Shown: positions 1 to 6,534 of the stretch, piece after piece | How the letters are laid out: every line of letters begins with the position of its first letter | Numbering within the stretch: the first letter of the stretch is position 1 | Program-made: the position numbers and the translations under genes | Source: Ilumatobacteraceae bacterium | GTDB lineage: Bacteria > Actinomycetota > Acidimicrobiia > Acidimicrobiales > Ilumatobacteraceae | Length of the DNA stretch: 13,310 nucleotides | Assembly (NCBI GenBank): GCA_007117775.1 | Contig: SKFX01000118.1 | Span: 1-13,310 of the forward strand | Reading direction: 5' to 3' | The notes under the pieces: generated by a model | The model's input: only the letters and a program-made list of their open reading frames with translations | Databases searched by the model: none | What the model was told of the DNA's origin: nothing

Positions 1-357
1 CCCCAGATCGACGCGTCCGACCCGGCCGATGCAGATCCGCACCCCCTGGCGCAGATGGTCGCGCACCACCGCATTGTCGACGATGGCGTATCGGCGACCG
101 AGTTGGTGGCGGCGGGTTCCATAGGCGACGACATCGCCATCGAGAGAGGTGAACATCGAGTCGCCCAGTGCCCTCCACAGCGATGTCTCGCGCATTTCAT
201 CAGCCCAGACGCCATACGTCGCAGCCCAGGGGCGGGATTCGCCGACCAGCACCGCATCCAGACCCAATGCCGTGGCGGCACCAGCCAACGCCGTACCGGC
301 CGGTCCGTCCCCGACGATGACCACATCGCAGTCCACCTGCTGAGGCGCACCCCCCAT
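1..357 (-). CDS. FAD-dependent lycopene cyclase (CrtY/CrtL family), N-terminal 119 residues, runs off left edge
   Basis: Reading leftward from an ATG at 357 gives 119 codons with no stop before the window edge. Visible motifs are an N-terminal dinucleotide-binding loop with GDGPAG at residues 16-21, then PWAATYGVWADE at 43-54 and LGRRYAIVDN at 86-95. These match the FAD-binding start, the PW..xYGVWxDE block and the LGRxYAxVDN block of plant/cyanobacterial/bacterial lycopene beta-cyclases. By family, such enzymes close the ends of lycopene into beta-ionone rings by a redox-neutral, reduced-FAD-assisted reaction at the membrane, in carotenoid synthesis. The start codon shares one base with the stop of the upstream GMC gene (TAATG) and has no clear Shine-Dalgarno, so re-initiation is likely. 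Family assignment is good. Which ends are cyclised cannot be judged because the C-terminal two thirds are missing. Confidence 0.85.
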   Translation of the reverse strand, partial: MGGAPQQVDCDVVIVGDGPAGTALAGAATALGLDAVLVGESRPWAATYGVWADEMRETSLWRALGDSMFTSLDGDVVAYGTRRHQLGRRYAIVDNAVVRDHLRQGVRICIGRVGRVDLG

Positions 358-1706
358 TAGGCCGCGGCCCCATCGGGTGATCGCCCGCGAGCGGTCCAAC
401 GAGCCGCCATGGTCTCGGCGAGCATCACCGTGGGCAGATGGGTGTTCACCTCGGGGATCGTCGCGAAGACCGATGCATCGCAGACATACAGCGCCTCATA
501 GCCGCTCACAGACCCTTCTTCATCAACGACATGCCCCATAGCGCACCCGCCCGAAGCGTGCACATAGTCGCCAAGGTGGTCGATGACCCACTCCTCCACC
601 GACCGGCGCGAAACCGCGCCCGCCGAATCGAACAGCGCATCGATCGTCGTTCCGTGATCGTCGATGAACGCCGACTCGACGATGCCGACGAACGCGTCCG
701 TTCCGAGCAGTTCGAGTGTCGCTGCCACCGCGTCGACCATGGCGACCCGGTCATGGGGATCTGACAACAGCGCGAGGTCGATATCGGGCTCGGCATCGGG
801 CGCGGACAACACGATCCGCCCGCGCGATCGCGGTCGCATCACCGCCGTCAGCAACATCGCATACCCCGGAGCCCGATGGCCGAGATGGTTCATGGACAGC
901 ACCTGAGCATCCGAGCGCGCCAGCAGCGCTCCGCATACGTTCGAGGCCGGGTCCGCCGCGATATCGGCTCTCAACTCGAGGGTGATCGCAGCAGCCGGGT
1001 GGTCGGCGAGGCCTTCACCGAGACCCGCCACTCGCACACCGCTGCGCAACAGCAGCACCGGAGATCCGAGGGCACCGGCGCTCAGCACCACTCGACGGGC
1101 ACGGATCTGCTCACCGGTCACCAGTTCCACGCCGGTGGCTCGCACACCGTCGAACAGCACCCGCGCCACCTCGGCATCGGTGCGGATCTCGAGATTGCCG
1201 CCGACACGTTGAGCTCCCCCATCACCGAGGTAGGCGTCGAAGGCCGATACCCGTCGACCGTTGCGACGGTTCAGCGGCGCGGGTACCGCGTCGGCATCGG
1301 CGGCCAGCAGCGCCCGATCCACCGGTCCGAGCTCCGCGGCACCGACCGTCTCGATCGGGATTCGATGGCGCTGTGCGGCAGGGTCATGGGCGAACGGTCC
1401 ACCGGCGAGTGCCACCATCGCATTGACGGCGCTGCAGCCCCCGAGGACCCGGCCGCGCGGATAGGCAACGGGCGCAGAGCCGCTACGACGACGCAGTCTG
1501 AGGTCGTCCCACAGCATCGCGGGGGTATCGAGCACATCGAAGAAACTCGATGACTCCGAACCCTCAGCGGCCGCCGGAGGCGCTCCGCCGGCCTCGAGCA
1601 GCAGCACGCGGCCCGTTGGCAGATCCGCCAATCGTGCTGCGAGCACACAACCCGCCGAACCGGCTCCGACGATCAACCAGTCCACCGTTGCGTCCGCAGG
1701 CGTCAT
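357..1706 (-). CDS. GMC-family FAD-dependent oxidoreductase, short form (449 aa)
   Basis: GMC enzymes oxidise alcohols and related substrates with FAD. Seen here are the FAD loop GAGSAG at 14-19, a signature-1-like block GRVLGGCSAVN at 85-95, a signature-2 block SAGALGSPVLLLRSGV at 209-224, and a C-terminal end with HASGGCAMG (His383) and NTHLPT (His423). The two histidines lie where the catalytic His/His or His/Asn pair of glucose oxidase and choline oxidase lies. At 449 residues it is shorter than most family members (500-600). Little sequence remains between signature 1 and residue 150, where most members carry a substrate/lid region. ATG 1706 overlaps the upstream phosphatase stop as ATGA and has GAGGA six bases upstream. 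Its own stop overlaps the lycopene cyclase start. The substrate is unknown; co-transcription suggests an isoprenoid or carotenoid alcohol, which is inference only. Confidence 0.85.
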   Translation of the reverse strand: MTPADATVDWLIVGAGSAGCVLAARLADLPTGRVLLLEAGGAPPAAAEGSESSSFFDVLDTPAMLWDDLRLRRRSGSAPVAYPRGRVLGGCSAVNAMVALAGGPFAHDPAAQRHRIPIETVGAAELGPVDRALLAADADAVPAPLNRRNGRRVSAFDAYLGDGGAQRVGGNLEIRTDAEVARVLFDGVRATGVELVTGEQIRARRVVLSAGALGSPVLLLRSGVRVAGLGEGLADHPAAAITLELRADIAADPASNVCGALLARSDAQVLSMNHLGHRAPGYAMLLTAVMRPRSRGRIVLSAPDAEPDIDLALLSDPHDRVAMVDAVAATLELLGTDAFVGIVESAFIDDHGTTIDALFDSAGAVSRRSVEEWVIDHLGDYVHASGGCAMGHVVDEEGSVSGYEALYVCDASVFATIPEVNTHLPTVMLAETMAARWTARGRSPDGAAA

Positions 1707-2395
1707 CGGGTGTCCTCGAGTCGACTCGGCGCCGGATGCTCACCGACGAGGTGAGCGGCATCGTTATAGCGCACCAGCCGCCACTGATCCGTCTCGAGTC
1801 GGTGCATCTCGGTCAATGAGGTGTTGAAGGTGTACATCTGGAATCCACCGACCACCGGTGCCTGCAGGATGCGTCGCATCACCGCATCGATCACACCACC
1901 GTGGCAGACGACCATCACCGACTGACCTCGGTGGCGCTCGAGGAGGTCGTCGATCCCGGCATGGACGCGTCGGTGGAAGACCGAGACGGTCTCCCCTCCC
2001 GGAAACACCTCGAGATCGGGATCCGACTCCCAGTCGGGCAGACCGTAGCGTGCCACGAAGTCGTCATAGGTGAGTCCATCGCAGTCCGGTCCCGGATCAT
2101 GCTCGCCAACGGCGGGCTCGACGATACAGCGCTGACCGAGCGCTGCTTCGAGATGGGCAGCGGTCTCACGGGCCCGGGCGAACGCGCTCGAGTACAGGGC
2201 CTCGACGCGCACCTCGGCGGTCTCTGCGAGTCGTACGGCGAGACGTTTGGACTGGCGATGACCGAGATCGGACAATCCGCGACAGGTGCGCGGCCCACCG
2301 ATCACCCGCTCAACGGTCGCCAACGACTCGCCATGGCGGACGAGTACCAATCGGGTCTCCGCCTCAGCGCCCACATCGCCTCCCGACGGCATCAT
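1703..2395 (-). CDS. Histidine phosphatase superfamily protein (phosphoglycerate mutase-like)
   Basis: This branch-1 histidine phosphatase is likely cytosolic, as no signal peptide or membrane segment is seen. The catalytic RHG lies at residues 20-22 (LVRHGES, phospho-acceptor His21). Pocket arginines fall in SSAFARARETA (69-79), the probable acid residue is Glu98 (GEHDPGP), and the second His is His165 (VVCHGGVID). Length, 230 aa, is normal. The family covers phosphoglycerate mutases, cobalamin-pathway phosphatases and broad phosphomonoesterases, so the substrate cannot be named. The longest start, ATG 2395, overlaps a candidate upstream ORF. GTG 2374, four bases after GGGAGG, is a credible alternative that removes seven residues ahead of the core. 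It is the first recognised enzyme of a coupled unit with the GMC oxidoreductase and lycopene cyclase; prenyl diphosphate or carotenoid-related dephosphorylation is conceivable but unproven. Confidence 0.88.
   Translation of the reverse strand: MMPSGGDVGAEAETRLVLVRHGESLATVERVIGGPRTCRGLSDLGHRQSKRLAVRLAETAEVRVEALYSSAFARARETAAHLEAALGQRCIVEPAVGEHDPGPDCDGLTYDDFVARYGLPDWESDPDLEVFPGGETVSVFHRRVHAGIDDLLERHRGQSVMVVCHGGVIDAVMRRILQAPVVGGFQMYTFNTSLTEMHRLETDQWRLVRYNDAAHLVGEHPAPSRLEDTR
1713..1717 (-). promoter_or_regulatory. Shine-Dalgarno of the GMC oxidoreductase gene
   Basis: GAGGA on the minus strand, six bases upstream of ATG 1706 and inside the end of the phosphatase gene. It supports the 1706 start and indicates ordinary ribosome binding for this internal cistron. 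Confidence 0.55.
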
Positions 2396-2465
2396 CGACC
2401 ACCCGGAGTCCCCGCAGGCAGGGCTCGATGGGCATCAGGTGCCGTCGAGACATCTCACCGGTCAT
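2364..2465 (-). CDS. Candidate 33-aa leaderless upstream ORF ahead of the phosphatase gene
   Basis: ATG at 2465 opens 33 codons (starts MTGEMSRRHL, ends GRRCGR, seven arginines), closing with TGA at 2366-2364. The ORF overlaps the phosphatase start in another frame. The reason to list it is its position: a TAGCCT box ends seven bases before the ATG, the same geometry as the promoter/start pairs of guaB, obgE and dgt in this window. If transcription starts there, this ATG would be at or near the 5' end of the message and could be translated without a ribosome-binding site, feeding ribosomes to the phosphatase start by termination and re-initiation. I recognise no family, and a random short ORF remains quite possible. 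Confidence 0.35.
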   Translation of the reverse strand: MTGEMSRRHLMPIEPCLRGLRVVDDAVGRRCGR

Positions 2466-2472
2466 CACTGAG

Positions 2473-2478
2473 AGGCTA
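2473..2478 (-). promoter_or_regulatory. Candidate -10 box (TAGCCT) for the phosphatase/GMC/lycopene cyclase unit
   Basis: TAGCCT on the minus strand fits the actinobacterial TANNNT -10 pattern and differs at one base from the TAGCGT boxes before guaB, murJ, moxR, obgE and rplU. It stands seven bases before ATG 2465 and 77 bases before the phosphatase ATG. No convincing -35 was found. Confidence 0.4.
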
Positions 2479-2592
2479 GATCACCGAGCCTGGCCCACCT
2501 CAGAGCAGGCCCGCAGCGGTCGCAGAACACACCAGGATCCGACGGCACCGGAAAATTCGGTCAGAAGCCGTGCGCTCGGGCCCTCGGGCGCG

Positions 2593-2598
2593 TAGCGT
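2593..2598 (+). promoter_or_regulatory. Candidate -10 box (TAGCGT) for a leaderless guaB transcript
   Basis: TAGCGT is followed by six bases (CGAACC) and then the guaB ATG at 2605. There is no purine-rich Shine-Dalgarno upstream of this ATG. In actinobacteria, transcription usually starts about 6-7 bases after the -10 box, so the message would begin at or very near the ATG. No clear -35 is visible. The rest of the intergenic space from 2479 to 2592 shows nothing I can name. Confidence 0.55.
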
Positions 2599-2604
2599 CG
2601 AACC

Positions 2605-4122
2605 ATGGAGCCGCTCAACGCCGATCTCTTCTCTCGCTATGAGGCACTGACCTTCGATGACGTGGTGGTCGTGCCCGGCTACTCAGAGGCACTGCCCGAC
2701 GCCGTCGACACCACCGCCGTCTTCGCCCGCGATATCGAGTTGACCATCCCGCTGGTCTCAGCGGCGATGGACCGGGTCACCGAGGCGCGTATGGCCATTG
2801 CGATGGCCCGCCACGGCGGTATCGGGGTCATCCATCGCAATATGTCCGCAGCCGATCAGGCCGCTGAGGTCCAGAAGGTCAAGCGGAGCCAATCGGGCAT
2901 GATCACCGATCCGGTCACCCTGCCGCCGACGGCGTCACTGCACGAGGCCGAGGAGCTGATGCGCCGGTTCCGCTTCTCAGGGGTGCCGATCGTCGACGGG
3001 GCCTCCACCTTGCTCGGGATCCTCACCAATCGTGATATCCGCTTCTGTGAGGGATCCGATTTCGAGCGACCGGTCACCGAATTCATGACCAGCGACGGCC
3101 TCGTCACCGCCGAGGTCGGCACATCGCTCGACACCGCCAAAGACATCTTGCAACAGCACCGCATCGAGAAACTCCCCCTCGTGGACGCCGATGGTCGACT
3201 GGCTGGCCTCATCACGGTCAAGGACATCCAAAAGCGCCTCCAGTACCCCGACGCATCGCGCGACCAGCACGGCCGGCTGCGCTGTGCGGCAGCGATCGGG
3301 GTCGGTGCCGACGTCGAAGACCGTGTCGAGGCGCTCGTGGCGGTCGGCGTCGACGCCGTATCCATCGACACCGCCCACGGCCATTCCGCCGGTGTCATCA
3401 AAACTCTGGAGCGCATCAAGGGCAACTGGCCCGAGCTGGCGGTCTGCGCCGGCAACGTCGTCACCGCCGAGGGGGTCGAAGCGCTCGCCGCCGCTGGCGC
3501 CGATGCCGTCAAGGTCGGGGTCGGGGCCGGTTCGATCTGCACGACGCGGGTCATCAGCGGTGCCGGAATGCCGCAGCTCTCGGCAATCCACGGGGCCTCC
3601 CAGCGCGCCCGCTCCATCGGGGTCCCACTCATCGCCGATGGCGGGATCACCTATTCGGGCGACATCGTCAAGGCCATCGCGGCCGGTGCGACCACGGTGA
3701 TGCTCGGGTCGCTGCTCGCAGGCACCGAAGAGAGTCCGGGTGAGACCGAGTTGTTCGAGGGTCGCCGCTTCAAGAGCTACCGCGGGATGGGTTCGATGGG
3801 CGCCATGCAGGGAGAGGGGGCCGATCGCTATGCCAGCGCCCAGCGGACCGATGGATCGCGCACCGAAGTCGGTGCCGCCAGCCGCAAACTCGTCCCCGAG
3901 GGCATCGAGGGCCGCGTCCCCTACGCCGGCCCGCTCGGCGACACCCTGTACCAGCTCGTCGGCGGTCTCCGGTCGGGAATGGGCTATGCCGGTGCCGCCG
4001 ATCTCGAGGCGCTGCGCACCACGGCACGCTTCATGCGGGTCACCGCCGCAGGACGGACCGAGAGCCACCCCCATGACGTCATCGTCACCCGCGAGGCCCC
4101 GAACTACCAGCGCAACGGCTGA
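2605..4122 (+). CDS. guaB: Inosine-5'-monophosphate dehydrogenase
   Basis: Catalyses the NAD-dependent oxidation of IMP to XMP, the committed step to guanine nucleotides, in the cytosol. At 505 aa it has the normal IMPDH architecture. An N-terminal barrel half (LTFDDVVVVPGYSE at 15-28) is followed by a tandem CBS (Bateman) insert at about 98-218, then the rest of the barrel. The catalytic loop KVGVGAGSICTTR contains Cys312. The ADGGI phosphate-site strand is at 345-349, the YRGMGSMGAM segment at 392-401, and the flap PEGIEGRVPY carries the catalytic Arg437. Small departures from the commonest sequence are GAGSIC for GPGSIC and GAGMPQ for GVGVPQ. ATG 2605 is supported by the TAGCGT box six bases upstream and by the family's N-terminal length. 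It is divergent from the phosphatase unit and convergent with the VWA gene. Confidence 0.97.
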   Translation: MEPLNADLFSRYEALTFDDVVVVPGYSEALPDAVDTTAVFARDIELTIPLVSAAMDRVTEARMAIAMARHGGIGVIHRNMSAADQAAEVQKVKRSQSGMITDPVTLPPTASLHEAEELMRRFRFSGVPIVDGASTLLGILTNRDIRFCEGSDFERPVTEFMTSDGLVTAEVGTSLDTAKDILQQHRIEKLPLVDADGRLAGLITVKDIQKRLQYPDASRDQHGRLRCAAAIGVGADVEDRVEALVAVGVDAVSIDTAHGHSAGVIKTLERIKGNWPELAVCAGNVVTAEGVEALAAAGADAVKVGVGAGSICTTRVISGAGMPQLSAIHGASQRARSIGVPLIADGGITYSGDIVKAIAAGATTVMLGSLLAGTEESPGETELFEGRRFKSYRGMGSMGAMQGEGADRYASAQRTDGSRTEVGAASRKLVPEGIEGRVPYAGPLGDTLYQLVGGLRSGMGYAGAADLEALRTTARFMRVTAAGRTESHPHDVIVTREAPNYQRNG

Positions 4123-4124
4123 GT

Positions 4125-4142
4125 GTCGCCGGTGCCGGCGAC
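4125..4142. terminator. Bidirectional hairpin between guaB and the VWA gene
   Basis: A perfect inverted repeat, GTCGCCGG-TG-CCGGCGAC, has eight-base arms around two central bases. It begins two bases after the guaB TGA and abuts the stop of the convergent VWA gene. No T-run follows on either side, as is common for high-GC terminators. It would serve both messages. Confidence 0.6.
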
Positions 4143-5582
4143 CTACTCCAGTTTGTCGACGAATGCCTCGAGTTGGCGCAGATTGCGGCATTCGAAGACC
4201 CCGTCGGTGAACGCGGCGTACTCCCCGACGATCGAGTCACCGGTGTTCCAGTACGAACGCGGTTCGGGGTTGAGCCAATACACGTGGCGGGCGCGGTGGC
4301 TGATCTCCTGGACCACCCACGACTGGCTGGCGTGGTAGTTGTTGCGGGCGTCACCGAGCAGCAACACCGTCGTCTTGGGTCCGATATCGCGCCCATAGCG
4401 CTGCCAGAAGACCTCGAAGGCGTGCCCGTAGTCGCTATGGCCATCCACCCAGACGACATCAGCTTCGGTGTTGACCCGGTGGATCGCCTCAGAGATGTCC
4501 TCGGTGCTGCGGAAATAGTCGGTGACCTCATCGATACCGTCGATGAACACGAATGAGCGGACCTTGGAGAACTGCCCCTGGATCGCGTACACCAGCATCA
4601 GGGTGAAGCGCGCGAACGCGGCCACCGAACCGGAGATGTCGGCGATCACCATCAGTTCAGGCTTGGCTGGCCGCGGGTACTTGAACTTCGGTTCGGCGGG
4701 AACACCGCCGTAGCTCAGTGAATGCCTGACGGTGCTCCGGAAATCCAGTGCGCCGCGACGTCCATGACGCCGCTTGCGGGTCAGGCGTGCCGCCAACTTG
4801 CGGGTCAAGGGCACCAACGCCTTCTTGAGCGACTGCATCTCATCGCGCGAGGCGTGCATGAACTCGACGTCTTCTGGCAGTGGTTTGCGCAGGGTCTTGG
4901 CCATCGCCTCCACACCGCGATCCGCCACCAACCGGCGACGGATCTCAGCTTCGATCTCGGACTTGAACTGCTCGATGCGAGTATCGAACTCCTCACGCTC
5001 GAGACGCTCCTCGAGTGGGCTGAGCCCATCGGGAGACTGCTGTTGGGCAAGTTCCATCAACTTGTCGGTCATGGTCTCGAGATCGAGATTGCGCAGGGTC
5101 CGATACAGGTAATAGGTACCCCCGACCGGTCGACCGGGCTCCATACCGGCGAAACGCTGCACCGCTTGGCGCGCCAGGGCGCGTGTCAGGCCCTGGTCGC
5201 CCTCGAGCAACGCCCGCATCAGCAGATGCGCGATCTCTTCTGGGGTCAGGTTGTCCATGGACCCACCGGCACCGCCGCGTCCGTCGCCCTGGCCGGCCTG
5301 GTCCTGCATCTCCCGCCAGAGTTCGTCGGGGTCGCCATCGGCGTCGTCGGCGATCCGATACTGCGGTCCGCGCAGGCTGAAATAGACCTCGAACACCGTC
5401 TCGAAGGCCCGCCAATGCGACTGATTCTTGATCAGCGTGGCACCGAGGGCGTATTTGAACGTCTCTCGTTCCTCGAGCGGGATGTGCTCGAGCGCTTCGA
5501 TGGCATCGAGATTCTCGGTCAGGCTGACGGGGAGGCCGGCTTTGCGCAGTTCGGCGACGAAACCGTTCAGGAGCTCGAGCAT
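4143..5582 (-). CDS. CoxE-like VWA-domain protein, partner of the MoxR ATPase
   Basis: A 479-residue protein with an N-terminal helical region (VAELRKAGLPVSLTE near residue 9), an acidic/glycine-rich stretch at 80-108, a charged helical middle (180-260), a very basic segment at 261-277 (RKLAARLTRKRRHGRRG), and a C-terminal von Willebrand A domain from about 308. The metal-ion adhesion site is intact: DISGS at 315-319, SD at 383-384 in GHSDYG, and Asp411 in LLLGDARNN. This is the layout of CoxE-type VWA proteins, which work with MoxR AAA+ ATPases in metal insertion or enzyme maturation (CoxD/CoxE in CO dehydrogenase). No signal peptide or membrane segment is seen. ATG 5582 lies six bases after the moxR stop, with GAGGA at 5597-5593 inside moxR. 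No CO dehydrogenase gene is nearby, so the client is unknown. Confidence 0.9.
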   Translation of the reverse strand: MLELLNGFVAELRKAGLPVSLTENLDAIEALEHIPLEERETFKYALGATLIKNQSHWRAFETVFEVYFSLRGPQYRIADDADGDPDELWREMQDQAGQGDGRGGAGGSMDNLTPEEIAHLLMRALLEGDQGLTRALARQAVQRFAGMEPGRPVGGTYYLYRTLRNLDLETMTDKLMELAQQQSPDGLSPLEERLEREEFDTRIEQFKSEIEAEIRRRLVADRGVEAMAKTLRKPLPEDVEFMHASRDEMQSLKKALVPLTRKLAARLTRKRRHGRRGALDFRSTVRHSLSYGGVPAEPKFKYPRPAKPELMVIADISGSVAAFARFTLMLVYAIQGQFSKVRSFVFIDGIDEVTDYFRSTEDISEAIHRVNTEADVVWVDGHSDYGHAFEVFWQRYGRDIGPKTTVLLLGDARNNYHASQSWVVQEISHRARHVYWLNPEPRSYWNTGDSIVGEYAAFTDGVFECRNLRQLEAFVDKLE

Positions 5583-5588
5583 GGACCG

Positions 5589-6488
5589 TTAGTCCTCGAC
5601 ACTGAGTTCCTTGGTGGCCTTCGCGATATCGGTCTGGAACTTGAGCAGGATATGCAGTGTCTCCTTGGCCACCTGCTCGTCGATCACATCCACGTTCAAC
5701 AACAGCAGGGTCCGTGTCCAGTCCAGGGTCTCAGACACACTCGGCGCCTTCTTCAGATCCAACTGACGCAACGACCGCACGATCCGTGCCACCTGGTCAG
5801 CGAGATTCTCCTGGACCCCGGGGACCTTGGCCAAGACGATCTCACGCTCGCGCTCGAGCGACGGATAATCGACATGCAGGTAGAGACAGCGCCGCTTGAG
5901 CGCTTCGGAGAGTTCGCGGGTGTTATTCGAGGTCAAGAACACCAGCGGGATCTGGCGCGCCGTGATGGTTCCCAACTCAGGAATCGATACCTGGTAATCC
6001 GACAGGATCTCCAACAGCAGCGCTTCGGTCTCGACCTCGACACGGTCGACCTCGTCGATCAGGAGCACCACCGGATCGGGAGCGCTGATCGCCTCGAGCA
6101 GCGGCCGGGTCAACAAGAACTCGTCGGAGAAGATGTCCTCGTGGATCTCATTCCATGACTCAGATCCACGATCGGCCTGGATGCGCAGCAACTGCTTTTT
6201 GTAGTTCCACTCATAGAGCGCCTTGGACTCATCGAGGCCCTCGTAGCACTGCAGGCGGATGAGGCGAGACCCGGTGATCTCGGCGATCGACTTGGCGAGC
6301 TGGGTCTTGCCGGTACCGGCCGGTCCCTCGACGAGCACCGGCTTGCCGAGTCGGTCGGCCAAGAACGCGACCCCGGCGATCCCGTCATCGGCGAGGTAGT
6401 CGACACCGCGCAGCGCCTCGCGCACCGTCTCCACGCTCTCGAAACGTGGTTCGTTCAACGGACCGGGGTTCTGGGAGGGATCGACCAT
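5589..6488 (-). CDS. MoxR-family AAA+ ATPase (CoxD-like)
   Basis: A 299-residue AAA+ ATPase. The Walker A motif GPAGTGKT is at 55-62, Walker B VVLLIDEVD at 140-148 (Asp145/Glu146), sensor 1 LTSNNT at 185-190, and the probable arginine-finger region ALKRRCLY at 196-203. A C-terminal lid contains PSVSETLDWTR at 249-259. By family knowledge, MoxR ATPases form hexameric rings that remodel or activate partner enzymes together with VWA proteins. The VWA partner follows directly, six bases downstream, so the two form one functional unit. ATG 6488 is supported by a TAGCGT box eight bases upstream and lacks a Shine-Dalgarno. It is divergent from murJ over 46 bases. Which protein the pair matures cannot be told from this window. 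Confidence 0.93.
   Translation of the reverse strand: MVDPSQNPGPLNEPRFESVETVREALRGVDYLADDGIAGVAFLADRLGKPVLVEGPAGTGKTQLAKSIAEITGSRLIRLQCYEGLDESKALYEWNYKKQLLRIQADRGSESWNEIHEDIFSDEFLLTRPLLEAISAPDPVVLLIDEVDRVEVETEALLLEILSDYQVSIPELGTITARQIPLVFLTSNNTRELSEALKRRCLYLHVDYPSLEREREIVLAKVPGVQENLADQVARIVRSLRQLDLKKAPSVSETLDWTRTLLLLNVDVIDEQVAKETLHILLKFQTDIAKATKELSVED
5593..5597 (-). promoter_or_regulatory. Shine-Dalgarno of the VWA gene
   Basis: GAGGA on the minus strand, spanning the last codons of moxR and ten bases before ATG 5582. The spacing is a little long but supports internal translation of this second cistron. Confidence 0.4.
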
Positions 6489-6496
6489 AGATGGGC

Positions 6497-6502
6497 ACGC
6501 TA
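6497..6502 (-). promoter_or_regulatory. Candidate -10 box (TAGCGT) for moxR-VWA
   Basis: On the minus strand TAGCGT is followed by eight bases (GCCCATCT) and the moxR ATG at 6488, implying a leader of at most a couple of bases. It forms an inverted pair, 17 bases apart, with the murJ box on the other strand. Confidence 0.5.
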
Positions 6503-6519
6503 TCGCTCGGCAGCCGAAC

Positions 6520-6525
6520 TAGCGT
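6520..6525 (+). promoter_or_regulatory. Candidate -10 box (TAGCGT) for murJ
   Basis: TAGCGT is followed by nine bases and the murJ ATG at 6535. No Shine-Dalgarno lies between. The expected -35 position is occupied by the moxR -10 box on the opposite strand, so this promoter has no recognisable -35. Confidence 0.5.
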
Positions 6526-6534
6526 CACCAGACA

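Noticed and set aside
2046..2051. TAGCGT on the plus strand inside the phosphatase gene
   Set aside because: No start codon or reading frame of note follows on that strand, so it is taken as a chance match.
2977..4191. 404-codon minus-strand open frame opposite guaB
   Set aside because: It is a mirror frame of guaB rich in Gly/Asp/Arg, with no domain and no credible start.
4722..6158. Long 478-codon plus-strand open frame opposite the VWA/moxR genes
   Set aside because: It is antisense to two genes with intact catalytic motifs, shows no family resemblance, and arises from high-GC mirror-frame openness.
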